Below are positions 41,884-50,617 of a stretch of 59,890 nt of DNA, piece after piece. The translations under genes were made by a program, and so were the position numbers. The DNA is from an uncultured Clostridia bacterium (GTDB taxonomy: Bacteria > Bacillota > Clostridia > Oscillospirales > Acutalibacteraceae), in assembly GCA_944380675.1 (NCBI GenBank), contig CALWIH010000004.1:1-59890 (forward strand), read 5' to 3'. Each line of letters begins with the position of its first letter. Positions within the stretch are counted from its first letter, which is position 1. The notes under the pieces are model-generated. The model made no database searches. It was not told the DNA's origin and worked only from the letters and a program-made list of their open reading frames with translations.

Positions 41884-41931
41884 GCCGCACTTTATGACAA
41901 AATAACATTTGTTACAATCATAAAGTGCGGC
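41884..41931 (+). promoter_or_regulatory. Perfect 14-bp inverted repeat in the mannosidase leader
   Basis: GCCGCACTTTATGA and its exact complement TCATAAAGTGCGGC flank a 20-base AT-rich centre that itself holds AACA-TT-TGTT and an extended -10-like TGTTACAAT. A run of six T starts 8 bases after the right arm. It may be a terminator of the upstream unit, a leader attenuator, or an operator around a second promoter. Confidence 0.7.
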
Positions 41932-41978
41932 TCATTCTGTTTTTTCGGCATAGAAGACGCCAGAAAAGGAAAGAAAAG

Positions 41979-44414
41979 ATGAAAAAGAACAAGCTTACCA
42001 TGATCGGAAACGCCCACCTCGACCCCGTCTGGCTCTGGAACTGGCAGGAGGGCTTTCAGGAGGTGAAGGCGACCTTCCGCTCCGCGCTCGACCGCATGAA
42101 CGAGGACCCCGATTTCGTCTTCACCTGCAGCGCCGCCTCCTATTATGAGTGGGTGGAGAAGAACACCCCCGCCATGTTCCGCGAGATCCAGCAGCGCGTC
42201 AGGGAGGGCCGCTGGGAGCTCGCCGGCGGCTGGTGGATCCAGCCGGACTGCAACATTCCCTCCGGCGAGTCGTTTGTCCGGCAGGGTCTCTACGCCCAGC
42301 GCTACTTTCTCGAGAAGTTCGGCAAAATGGCCGTGACCGGCTACAACGTCGACAGCTTCGGCCACAACGGCAATCTTCCGCAGATTCTCAGCAAGAGCGG
42401 CATGAAGAACTACGTCTTCATGCGTCCGATGCCGCTGGAGAAGGGCCTGCCCGGCCGCATCTTCTGGTGGCGCTCGATGGACGGTTCCCGCGTGCTGACG
42501 TACCGCATCCCGTACGAGTACTGCTCCTGGGGCAAGGACCTCGAGAAGTACGTCGACCGTCTGCGCTGCGAGCTCGAGGACGGCGAGGATCATCTGATGA
42601 TGTTCTACGGCGTCGGCAACCACGGCGGCGGCCCCACGAAGGAGAACCTGCGCAGCATTCACGCCCTCGACGCGCGCGAGGATATGCCCGCCATGAAGAT
42701 GGGCACGACCGCCGGATTCTTTGACGAGATCCGCGAAAACGGCAGAGAGTACCCCGAGCACATCGGCGACCTGCAGCACCACGCGAGCGGCTGCTACTCC
42801 GTCCTCTCCCGCGTCAAGCGCGAGAACCGCCGCGCCGAGGAGATGCTCTGCGCCGCCGAGGCGTGGAGCGCCGTTTCCGCCGCAGCCGGAAAGCAGCCGT
42901 ATCCCGACGACTTCACGAAGGCGTGGAAGGGCGTCCTGTTCAACCAGTTCCACGACATTCTCGCCGGCACGAGCATCCCGTCCGCCTACGACGACGCCTC
43001 CTACCTCTACGGGCAGGCAATGGCAATCGGCCAGTACAACCTCAATTACGCCGTGCAGGCCATTTCCTGGGACGTCGACATTGAGGAAGATACAACGATG
43101 AAGCCGATCGTCGTCTTCAACCCGCACGCGTGGAGCGGCAGGATGGCCGTCTCCCTCGAGGTGCGCGGCCTCTCGAACGATTCCTTCAAGCTCACCGACA
43201 GCGAGGGCAGATTGATCCCCGCCCAGCGCATCCAGTCGGAGGCCACCGTCGGCGGTCAGTCCCGCCTGCTGTTCGTCGCCGATCTGCCGAGCCTCGGCTA
43301 CGAGACGTTCAAGCTTTATCTCAACGTGGAGGACGCCCCGTCCTGGCCGAAGGTCCGGGCCGACGAGCTCTCGCTCGAAAATGAGCGCTTCAAGCTTGAG
43401 CTTGACCCCGCCACCGGCTTCCTCAAGAGCTACTTCGACAAGAAGAACGAGCTTGAAATCCTCCGCCGTCCCGGTGCGCGCCTGACGGTCTATGAGGACA
43501 AGTCCGACACCTGGTCGCACAACATCTTTAAGTTCGACAAGGCGATCGGCGATATGCAGCTTGTCTCCGTCACCCGCCTCGAGGAGGGCCCGGTTCGCTC
43601 GACGCTGCGCGTGAAGTACCGCTACGGCCGTTCCTTCGTGACGCAGGACTTCCGCCTCTATCAGGAGCTTGAGTTTGTCGAGACGCGCGTGAAGGTCGAC
43701 TGGAGAGAGCCGCAGACGATGCTCAAGGTGCGCTTCCCCGTCAACTTCAACTTCCGCCGCCCGACGTACGAGATTCCGTACGGCTACATCGAGAAATCCG
43801 CGAACGGCGAGGAGGAGCCCGGCCAGAGCTGGTTTGACTTCACCGGCGAGCACTTCAAGAACGGCGTGATGTACGGCCTCTCCATCGCGAACGACAGCAA
43901 GTACAGCTACAGCTTCGACGTGGATGAAATGCGCCTGACCATCCTCAAGAATTCCGTCTATGCGCACCACGATCCGAAGCAGCTCGAGGACGGCGTCGAG
44001 TACTCGTTCGTCGACGACGGCATTCAGGAGTTTACCTATCTGCTGCTTCCGCACGAGGGCAGCTGGAAGGATTCCGGCATCACCCGCCGCGCGAAGGAGC
44101 TGAATTTCCGCCCCGTCCCGGTCATCGAGACGTACCACAAGGGCTCCAGCCCGCAGAAGCAGTCCTACCTCTCGCTCGAGAGCGACAACGTCCTCGTCGG
44201 CGCGGTGAAGCAGGCGGAGGACGGCAGCGGCCTGATTGTTCGCGCGTGGGAGACGAAGAAGCAGGGCGGCAAGGCTGTGCTGCGCATCCCCATGCTCGGC
44301 CGCGAGGAGGAGCTGACCTTTGCCCCGTGCGAGATCAAGACCGTCAAGGTTCCCTTTGACGCCTCGCTGCCCGTGCAGGAGGTCAATCTGCTCGAATTCC
44401 CGGAGGAAGCGTAA
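41979..44414 (+). CDS. Alpha-mannosidase, GH38 (811 aa)
   Basis: The GH38 catalytic domain begins at the N-terminus: GNAHLDPVWLWNWQEGFQEV at 11-30 holds the zinc ligands His and Asp, and YNVDSFGHNGNLPQIL near 122-137 holds the nucleophile Asp125. A mid helical bundle (FNQFHDILAGTSIPSAYDDA near 320-339) with another zinc His and C-terminal beta domains follow. There is no signal peptide, so it acts inside the cell on imported alpha-mannosides. It lacks the N-terminal extra domain of the second GH38 here. The next gene starts on the base after its stop. Confidence 0.94.
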   Translation: MKKNKLTMIGNAHLDPVWLWNWQEGFQEVKATFRSALDRMNEDPDFVFTCSAASYYEWVEKNTPAMFREIQQRVREGRWELAGGWWIQPDCNIPSGESFVRQGLYAQRYFLEKFGKMAVTGYNVDSFGHNGNLPQILSKSGMKNYVFMRPMPLEKGLPGRIFWWRSMDGSRVLTYRIPYEYCSWGKDLEKYVDRLRCELEDGEDHLMMFYGVGNHGGGPTKENLRSIHALDAREDMPAMKMGTTAGFFDEIRENGREYPEHIGDLQHHASGCYSVLSRVKRENRRAEEMLCAAEAWSAVSAAAGKQPYPDDFTKAWKGVLFNQFHDILAGTSIPSAYDDASYLYGQAMAIGQYNLNYAVQAISWDVDIEEDTTMKPIVVFNPHAWSGRMAVSLEVRGLSNDSFKLTDSEGRLIPAQRIQSEATVGGQSRLLFVADLPSLGYETFKLYLNVEDAPSWPKVRADELSLENERFKLELDPATGFLKSYFDKKNELEILRRPGARLTVYEDKSDTWSHNIFKFDKAIGDMQLVSVTRLEEGPVRSTLRVKYRYGRSFVTQDFRLYQELEFVETRVKVDWREPQTMLKVRFPVNFNFRRPTYEIPYGYIEKSANGEEEPGQSWFDFTGEHFKNGVMYGLSIANDSKYSYSFDVDEMRLTILKNSVYAHHDPKQLEDGVEYSFVDDGIQEFTYLLLPHEGSWKDSGITRRAKELNFRPVPVIETYHKGSSPQKQSYLSLESDNVLVGAVKQAEDGSGLIVRAWETKKQGGKAVLRIPMLGREEELTFAPCEIKTVKVPFDASLPVQEVNLLEFPEEA

Positions 44415-45722
44415 ATGACACATACCATCGTGATCGCGGACGACGTGACCGGCGCGAACGACATCGGCATCATGTATGCCAAGGCGGGGCTTGACGTCCT
44501 CGTCTACAGCCAGGGAGAGGAGGGCGATACGCCCTCCTACGCCCCATGCGACGTCCTCGTCGTCGACACCGATTCCCGTTTCGATACCTATGAGACGGCG
44601 TACGCGAAGGTGCGCCGCGCCGTCGCCCAGGCGCCGCGCGAGGGCGTGCGCCAGTATATTGACAAGCAGTGCTCCGTGTTCCGCGGGAACATCGGCGCGG
44701 AGTTCGACGCCATGCTCGACGAGCTCGGCGAGGAGTTCGCCGTCGTCGTCCTCGGCTTTCCCAACAACGGCCGCACGACGCTCCACAGCGTCCACTATGT
44801 CTTCGGCGTGAAGCTCGAGGATTCCCAGTTCCGCCATGACCCGGTGCACCCGATGACGCGCTCCGACCTGCGCGAAATCCTCGGCAGCCAGACGAAGCGC
44901 CGCGTGAGCGCCATCCACTATGAGCTGTACGACGAGGGGATCGGCGCCGTGCGGGAGGCGCTCGAGCATGAGCGGCGGCAGGGCGGCTACTGCATCATGG
45001 ACGTCCGCGACAACCGCGATCTCGAGCTGCTCGCCGATCTCCTCGCGGAGGAGAAGATCGTCTGCGGCAGTTCCGCGCTGTCGGAGTATCTTGCCCGCGT
45101 GCAGCGCTTCGACGAGAAGCCGCAGGAGTCGGCGCGCCCCGTGTGCGGGGACAGCCGCGTCCTCTGCATCGCCGGAAGCCTCACCCCGCAAACGCTGCGC
45201 CAGACGCAGTGGATGAAGGAAAAGGGCTACCGCACGTTTGAGCTCGATACCCGCCGCCTGCTCGACGGCGGGCAGTATGAGGCGGAATGCGCCCGCATGG
45301 CGGCCTCCGCCGCGGAAGCGCTCGAAGCCTCTGGCTTTGCGATGGTGCATTCGATGCAGACGCCGGAGCTCGTCGAGGAGACGAAGCGCCTCGCGGCGGA
45401 GCGCGGCGTCGGCAACACCGCCGTGTCCTCGCTCGTGTCCGGCGCGCTCTCCCGCGTCGCGCGGCAGGTCGTCGCGGAGAGCGGCGTCCGTCGGATCATC
45501 GTCTGCGGCGGCGACACCTCGGCGGCCATCTGCGCCGGACTCGGCGTGGACGGGATGCGCGTCCTGCGCGAGATTGAGACGGGTCTTCCCACCTGCCGGA
45601 GTGTGAAGGCTCCGTATTATGAGCTGGTGCTCAAATCGGGCAGCTTCGGAAGCCCGGAGTTTATCGAAAAGGCGATCCGCGTCCTGCGCGAGGACGCGGA
45701 CAATAGCAAGGAGGAGTCGTAA
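44415..45722 (+). CDS. Four-carbon acid sugar kinase family protein (DUF1537)
   Basis: A protein of 435 aa. IVIADDVTGANDIGIMYAKAGLDVLVY at 5-31 is the N-terminal substrate-binding motif of the OtnK/DtnK family, and IIVCGGDTSAAICAGLGVDGM near 359-379 is the C-terminal nucleotide-binding motif. Known members phosphorylate D-threonate, D-erythronate or 3-oxo-tetronates at the terminal hydroxyl, usually beside a dehydrogenase and an aldolase or decarboxylase. Here no dehydrogenase is adjacent. It starts with no gap after the mannosidase gene, implying coupling. Confidence 0.92.
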   Translation: MTHTIVIADDVTGANDIGIMYAKAGLDVLVYSQGEEGDTPSYAPCDVLVVDTDSRFDTYETAYAKVRRAVAQAPREGVRQYIDKQCSVFRGNIGAEFDAMLDELGEEFAVVVLGFPNNGRTTLHSVHYVFGVKLEDSQFRHDPVHPMTRSDLREILGSQTKRRVSAIHYELYDEGIGAVREALEHERRQGGYCIMDVRDNRDLELLADLLAEEKIVCGSSALSEYLARVQRFDEKPQESARPVCGDSRVLCIAGSLTPQTLRQTQWMKEKGYRTFELDTRRLLDGGQYEAECARMAASAAEALEASGFAMVHSMQTPELVEETKRLAAERGVGNTAVSSLVSGALSRVARQVVAESGVRRIIVCGGDTSAAICAGLGVDGMRVLREIETGLPTCRSVKAPYYELVLKSGSFGSPEFIEKAIRVLREDADNSKEES

Positions 45723-45724
45723 CC

Positions 45725-46363
45725 ATGAACGTTTCCCATCATCTTGACGAGCTGATCGCCCGCTATCCCGCATTGGAATCGTGCCGCGACGATCTCTGGA
45801 AGGCGTATGAGATTCTGCACGACGTCTACAGCCGGGGCGGCATGACGCTCGTCTGCGGCAACGGCGGCAGCGCGGCAGATTCCGAGCACATTGTGGGAGA
45901 ACTGATGAAGGAGTTTGAGATCCGCCGTCCGCTCCCGCAGGAGGAGCAGGAGAAGCTCAAAGCGTTCTCGGCGGAGTACGGCGCGGTCGTCGCGGAGCAC
46001 CTGCAGGGCGCTCTGCCCGCCGTCTCCCTCACGGGCGGGATCTCGCTCTCCACGGCCTTCGCGAACGACGCCGTGCCGGAGCTCGTCTTCGCCCAGCAGG
46101 CGTACGGGTACGCGAACCCGCAGAGCGCGCTCATCGGCATCAGCACGTCCGGCAACTCGAAGAACGTGATTTACGCCCTGCTGGCCGCCCGTCTCAAGGG
46201 CGCGCGCACCATCGGCCTGACCGGCGCGTCCGGCGGGAAGATGAAGGCGTACTGCGACGTGTGCATCTGCGTCCCGTCGACGTGCACGCCGGACATTCAG
46301 GAGCTGCACCTGCCCGTGTATCACGCGCTCTGCAAGATGGTGGAGGAGGCGTTCTTCGGATGA
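45725..46363 (+). CDS. SIS-domain phosphosugar isomerase, GmhA-like
   Basis: A protein of 212 aa. The SIS fold is recognised by TLVCGNGGSAADSEHIVGELMKEF near 41-64 (phosphate-binding loop) and ALIGISTSGNSKNVIYAL near 136-153, with the catalytic-type EL-HLPVYHAL near 192-201. It resembles D-sedoheptulose-7-phosphate isomerase in sequence, but no other heptose pathway genes are present, so a catabolic phosphosugar isomerase is as likely. It lies 2 bases after the kinase and overlaps the ROK gene by 4. Confidence 0.9.
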   Translation: MNVSHHLDELIARYPALESCRDDLWKAYEILHDVYSRGGMTLVCGNGGSAADSEHIVGELMKEFEIRRPLPQEEQEKLKAFSAEYGAVVAEHLQGALPAVSLTGGISLSTAFANDAVPELVFAQQAYGYANPQSALIGISTSGNSKNVIYALLAARLKGARTIGLTGASGGKMKAYCDVCICVPSTCTPDIQELHLPVYHALCKMVEEAFFG

Positions 46364-47349
46364 GCTGGCTGGCTGGCATTGACATCGGCGGCACGAAATG
46401 CGCCGTCTGCCTGGGCCGGCAGGAGGGGGAGACCGTCGAGATCTGCTGGAAGGAAAAGTTTCCGACGCCGTCCGATCCGCATGAGGCGGTGGCTCGCCTC
46501 GTGGACGGCCTCGCCGCCCTTCTTAACGCCCATCCCGAGGTGCGGCTCGAGGCGGTCGGCGTGAGCTGCGGCGGCCCGCTCGACTCGAAGACGGGCCTCA
46601 TCCTCTGCCCGCCGAACCTTCCGAACTGGGATCGCATCGACGTCGTGCACCCGTTTGAGGAGCGCTTCGGCGTCCCCGCCGCCGTGCAGAACGACGCGAA
46701 CGCCTGCGCCCTCGCCGAGTGGCTCTGGGGCGCCGGCAGGGGCAGCGAGAACATGATCTTCCTCACCTTCGGCACCGGACTCGGCGCGGGCCTCATCCTC
46801 GACGGGCGGCTCTGCAGCGGCGCGTGCGACATGGCGGGCGAGGCCGGCCACATCCGCCTCGCGGAGGACGGCCCCGTGGGCTACGGCAAGCGCGGCTCGT
46901 TCGAGGGCTTCTGCAGCGGCGGCGGCGTGGGCCGACACGCGGCGGCGCTCGCGAAGGAGTGGATCGCCGAAGGAAAAGAGACGCTGCTCGTCCCGCCCGG
47001 CCATACGCCGGACGAGATCACCGCCGCCCTCGTGGGCGAAGCCGCTGCGAAGGGCGACGCGCTCGCGCTCCGCGTCTGGGAGGAGACGGGCAGGAAGCTC
47101 GGCCGCGGCCTTGCGATCCTCATCGACCTCATCAACCCCGAGCGCATCGTCATCGGCAGCATCTTCCTGCGTCAGGAGGCGCTTCTGCGCGGCCCGATGG
47201 AGGAGGAGATCGCGAAGGAGGCGCTCTCCTGCAGCGCGGCGGCCTGCCGCGTCGTTCCGGCCGGACTCGGCGAGGCGATCGGCGATTACGCCGCACTTTC
47301 CGTCGCCGGCAATCTTTTAAGAACCCGCGGGGAACAGGAATCCCTGTAA
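46360..47349 (+). CDS. ROK-family sugar kinase lacking the zinc motif
   Basis: A protein of 329 aa. The ATP-binding motif GIDIGGTKCAVCLG at 6-19, QNDANACALAEWLWGAG near 111-127, FGTGLGAGLILDGRL and GEAGHIRL near 160-167 define the ROK family. The usual zinc loop CxCGxxGCxE is replaced by VGYGKRGSFE near 172-181: all three cysteines are lost while the Glu and upstream His are kept. It probably phosphorylates a hexose such as mannose, glucose or N-acetylmannosamine released by the hydrolases. It is coupled to the SIS gene by an ATGA overlap. Confidence 0.9.
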   Translation: MSWLAGIDIGGTKCAVCLGRQEGETVEICWKEKFPTPSDPHEAVARLVDGLAALLNAHPEVRLEAVGVSCGGPLDSKTGLILCPPNLPNWDRIDVVHPFEERFGVPAAVQNDANACALAEWLWGAGRGSENMIFLTFGTGLGAGLILDGRLCSGACDMAGEAGHIRLAEDGPVGYGKRGSFEGFCSGGGVGRHAAALAKEWIAEGKETLLVPPGHTPDEITAALVGEAAAKGDALALRVWEETGRKLGRGLAILIDLINPERIVIGSIFLRQEALLRGPMEEEIAKEALSCSAAACRVVPAGLGEAIGDYAALSVAGNLLRTRGEQESL

Positions 47350-47362
47350 CGGAGGAAATACA

Positions 47363-50300
47363 ATGAAAGTTCAGGACCCCCATTTTGTACTCGAAAAAAT
47401 CGAAAAATATCTGAGCGAGGACATTCGCCCGACCCGGCACAGAAAAGCCGTCGACATCGAGCCGTGGAAATATCTCGAGACCTCGATGGACGAGCGCATC
47501 GACGACGCGTACCCCGTCGATTACGACGACAGCGCCTGGCAGGATTTCCGCCTGTGGGACACCTGGGGCGGCTATGACCGCGTCGCGTGGTTCCGCACGA
47601 AGCTCGCCGTCCCGGAGGACTTCCGCGGCAAGCAGCTTGCCATCCGTCTGCTGCCCGGCCCGCGCGACGGCGGCGACTCCACGGCGGAGGGCCTGCTCTA
47701 CGTCAACGGCGCGCCGGTGCAGGGCATTGACATCTGGCACGACGAGGCGCTCCTCGAGGAGAAGCTCTGCGGGGAGAAGGAGCTTTCCCTCGCGCTGAAG
47801 GTCTGGAGCGGCGTGCTCGTGCCGCCGAAGTTCCGCACCTTCAAGGTCGCGCAGCTGATTGTCCTCGACCGCAAGGTCGACCGCTTCTGCTTCATGGTCG
47901 ATACGGTGATGCACTGCGCCCGCCTGCTGAAGGAGGGCGATCTGCGCCGCATCCGCCTGACGAAGCTGCTGAATCAGACGTTCGCGCGCGTCAACTTCCT
48001 CAACTATCCCGGCGAGGAGTATTACCGGTCGATCTATGAGGCGCTTGATTTTCTCTCGGCCGGCCTCGACAAGCTGGCCGAGACGGACGAGATCAAGCCT
48101 CTCGTCTACGGCGTGGGTCATTCCCACATCGATATGGCGTGGCTGTGGCGTCTGAACGCGACGCGCGAAAAGGCGTCCCGCACGTTCTCGACCGTCCTCA
48201 ACCTGATGAAGCAGTACCCGGAATACCGCTTCATGCATTCCTCGCCGCAGCTGTACAAGTTCCTCGAGCAGGATTACCCGGAGATCTTTTCGCAGGTCGC
48301 CGAGCGCATCCGCGAGGGCCAGTGGGAGATCACCGGCGGCATGTGGGTCGAGCCGGACACGAACGTCCCCTCCGGCGAATCCCTCGTGCGCCAGTTCCTC
48401 TACGGCAAGCGGTACATCCGCGAGAAGTTCGGCAAGGAGACGAAGCTCGTCTGGCTGCCTGACGTCTTCGGCTATTCCGCCGCCATGCCGCAGATCATGA
48501 AGAAAAGCGGCATGAAGTATTTCATGACGACGAAGATCAGCTGGAACCAGTACAACCACTTCCCGTACGACACCTTCCGCTGGAAGGGCATCGACGGCAG
48601 CGAGATGTTCACCCACTTCATCACGACGCCGGAGGACGGCTCGTGGTTCTACACCTACAACGGCCGCATGACGCCCGAGGACGTCGTCGGCGTGTGGGAG
48701 AATTACAAGGACAAGGACAAGAACGATCGCCTGCTCATCGCCTACGGCTGGGGAGACGGCGGCGGCGGCCCGACCCGCGAGATGATCGAGCAGACGCGCG
48801 TCATGAAGAACATCCCCGGCATCCCGAAGGCCGCCACAAGCGGAGCCGAGGAGTATTTCGAGAACCTGTACACCCACGTCAACCACGACGAGCTCAGCGT
48901 CTGGGAGGGCGAGCTGTACTTTGAGATGCACCGCGGCACCTACACCTCGCAGGCCGCGAACAAGCGCTCCAACCGCAAGACGGAGATTCTGCTGCACAAT
49001 CTGGAGGCGGTTTCCTTCCTCGCCGACCGTCTGAATGGCGAGTCGAGCTATCCCACCGAGGCGCTCGACCGGATGTGGGAGCGCACGCTGCTCAACCAGT
49101 TCCACGACATCCTGCCCGGCTCCTCGATCCGCCAGGTATACGAGGACACCGCCGTCGACTACGCGGCGATCGCGAAGGAGGGCGGCGAGCTGCTCGACGG
49201 GGCGCTGAGCCGCGTCTGCCGCACGATCCGCACCGCGAAGGACAGCGTCGTCCTGTTCAACACGACCGGCCTTGCCCGCAGCGAGTATGTGCTGCTGCCG
49301 TGGGGCGGTTCGCTCGTCTCCGGCTGCGGCGTGTCCGACGAGAACGGCCCCTGCCCGTCTCAGGAGACGAAGGACGGCCTGCTCGTCTATGTGCGCGGCG
49401 TGCCGGCCTACGGCTGGCGCACGCTGCAGATCACCGCGCCCTCTGCCGCTGAGGAGCCGATGCGCCTGACGGAGACGGAGGCGGAGACGCCGTATTACCG
49501 CATCACCTTCACGGAGAACGGTGAGATCGCGTCCCTGTACGACAAGGAAAACAGCCGCATGGTTTCCTGCGGCCAGCCGATGAACCGCTTCGCCGCGTTT
49601 GAGGACAAGCCCCAGCGCTTCGACGCGTGGGACATTGACGTCTATTATAAGGAAAAGCCGTATCAGGCGTTCGCCCTCGAGTCGACGGAGATCGCCGAGT
49701 GCGGCGCGGAGCGCGCCGTCCTGCGCCGGACGTGGCGCTTCAACCGCTCGACCCTCACGCAGGATCTGATCCTCTACCGCCGCAGCCGCCGCATCGACTT
49801 CGTCACGACGGTGGACTGGAAGGAGGAGCAGGTCTTCCTCAAGACGTACTTCCCGGTGGACGTCCACGCGAGCGAGGCGACGTACGAGATCCAGTTCGGC
49901 AGCCTCAAGCGCCCGACGCACACGAACACGGAATGGGATTTCGCCCGCTTCGAGGTGCCCGGCCACCGCTACGCCGACCTCTCGCAGGCCGATTACGGCG
50001 CGGCCATTCTCAATGACTGCAAGTACGGCTGGGACATCCATGAGAACGTCATGGGCCTGTCGCTCATCAAGTCCGCCGTCCGTCCCGACGAGACGGCAGA
50101 CCGCCGCGTCCATCACTTCACCTATTCGTTCCTCCCGCACGCCGGCGCGTTCACGGAGAGCAGCGTCCCCGAGGAGGCCGTCAGCCTGAATATGCCGCTT
50201 CTCTCTGCCTGCACCGAGGGCCAGGAGGGCGCGGAGGACTTCGGGAGCTTCTCCTTCGTGTCGACCGACGCGCCGAACGTCCTGCTTGACACCGTCAAGC

Positions 50301-50509
50301 GTTCCGAGGACGGCTCCGCCTGCGTCGTCCGCCTGTACGAGAACCGCAACGCTTCCGGCGAGGCTGTCCTGCGCTTCGCGTGGCCGATCCGCAGCGCCGT
50401 CGAGACGAACCTGTGCGAGGAGGGGGAGACGCCCGTCTCCTTCGCCGGAAACACGGTCACCGTCCCCATGGGCTGCTTTGAGGTCAAGACGCTGAAAATC
50501 GAATTTTAA
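47363..50509 (+). CDS. Alpha-mannosidase, GH38 (1048 aa)
   Basis: A protein of 1048 aa, typical of the larger bacterial GH38 group. Residues about 1-245 form an N-terminal beta-rich and helical extension. The catalytic domain starts with GVGHSHIDMAWLWRLNATREK near 251-271 (zinc ligands) and has the nucleophile Asp367 in VWLPDVFGYSAAMPQIM. LLNQFHDILPGSSIRQVYED near 574-593 supplies another zinc His. There is no signal peptide. The two GH38 enzymes are distantly related and may split alpha-1,2/1,3 and alpha-1,6 linkages between them; this is inference. GGAGG lies 9 bases before the ATG. Confidence 0.95.
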   Translation: MKVQDPHFVLEKIEKYLSEDIRPTRHRKAVDIEPWKYLETSMDERIDDAYPVDYDDSAWQDFRLWDTWGGYDRVAWFRTKLAVPEDFRGKQLAIRLLPGPRDGGDSTAEGLLYVNGAPVQGIDIWHDEALLEEKLCGEKELSLALKVWSGVLVPPKFRTFKVAQLIVLDRKVDRFCFMVDTVMHCARLLKEGDLRRIRLTKLLNQTFARVNFLNYPGEEYYRSIYEALDFLSAGLDKLAETDEIKPLVYGVGHSHIDMAWLWRLNATREKASRTFSTVLNLMKQYPEYRFMHSSPQLYKFLEQDYPEIFSQVAERIREGQWEITGGMWVEPDTNVPSGESLVRQFLYGKRYIREKFGKETKLVWLPDVFGYSAAMPQIMKKSGMKYFMTTKISWNQYNHFPYDTFRWKGIDGSEMFTHFITTPEDGSWFYTYNGRMTPEDVVGVWENYKDKDKNDRLLIAYGWGDGGGGPTREMIEQTRVMKNIPGIPKAATSGAEEYFENLYTHVNHDELSVWEGELYFEMHRGTYTSQAANKRSNRKTEILLHNLEAVSFLADRLNGESSYPTEALDRMWERTLLNQFHDILPGSSIRQVYEDTAVDYAAIAKEGGELLDGALSRVCRTIRTAKDSVVLFNTTGLARSEYVLLPWGGSLVSGCGVSDENGPCPSQETKDGLLVYVRGVPAYGWRTLQITAPSAAEEPMRLTETEAETPYYRITFTENGEIASLYDKENSRMVSCGQPMNRFAAFEDKPQRFDAWDIDVYYKEKPYQAFALESTEIAECGAERAVLRRTWRFNRSTLTQDLILYRRSRRIDFVTTVDWKEEQVFLKTYFPVDVHASEATYEIQFGSLKRPTHTNTEWDFARFEVPGHRYADLSQADYGAAILNDCKYGWDIHENVMGLSLIKSAVRPDETADRRVHHFTYSFLPHAGAFTESSVPEEAVSLNMPLLSACTEGQEGAEDFGSFSFVSTDAPNVLLDTVKRSEDGSACVVRLYENRNASGEAVLRFAWPIRSAVETNLCEEGETPVSFAGNTVTVPMGCFEVKTLKIEF

Positions 50510-50523
50510 AGAAGACCCGCCCG

Positions 50524-50590
50524 CCTCGGGCGGCGGGACACGGAAGTCTTCGGAGAAGCGATCCTTTTCCGGAGACTTTCTGCTGTCAGA
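50524..50590 (+). other. Intercistronic stem-loops between GH38 and GH2 genes
   Basis: Two structures fill the 108-base gap: CCGCCCG-CCT-CGGGCGG, then AAGTCT..CGGA against TCCG..AGACTT. No T-run follows, so these are more likely mRNA-stability elements than terminators. Confidence 0.4.
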
Positions 50591-50617
50591 ACGAAACGGA
50601 AAGCGGAGGACAGCCAA

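Noticed and set aside
41892-45773. A 1293-codon open frame on the minus strand
   Set aside because: It is antisense to the GH38 and DUF1537 genes; no recognisable domain.
47150-50617. An 1155-codon open frame on the minus strand
   Set aside because: It is antisense to the second GH38 gene; composition typical of a shadow frame.
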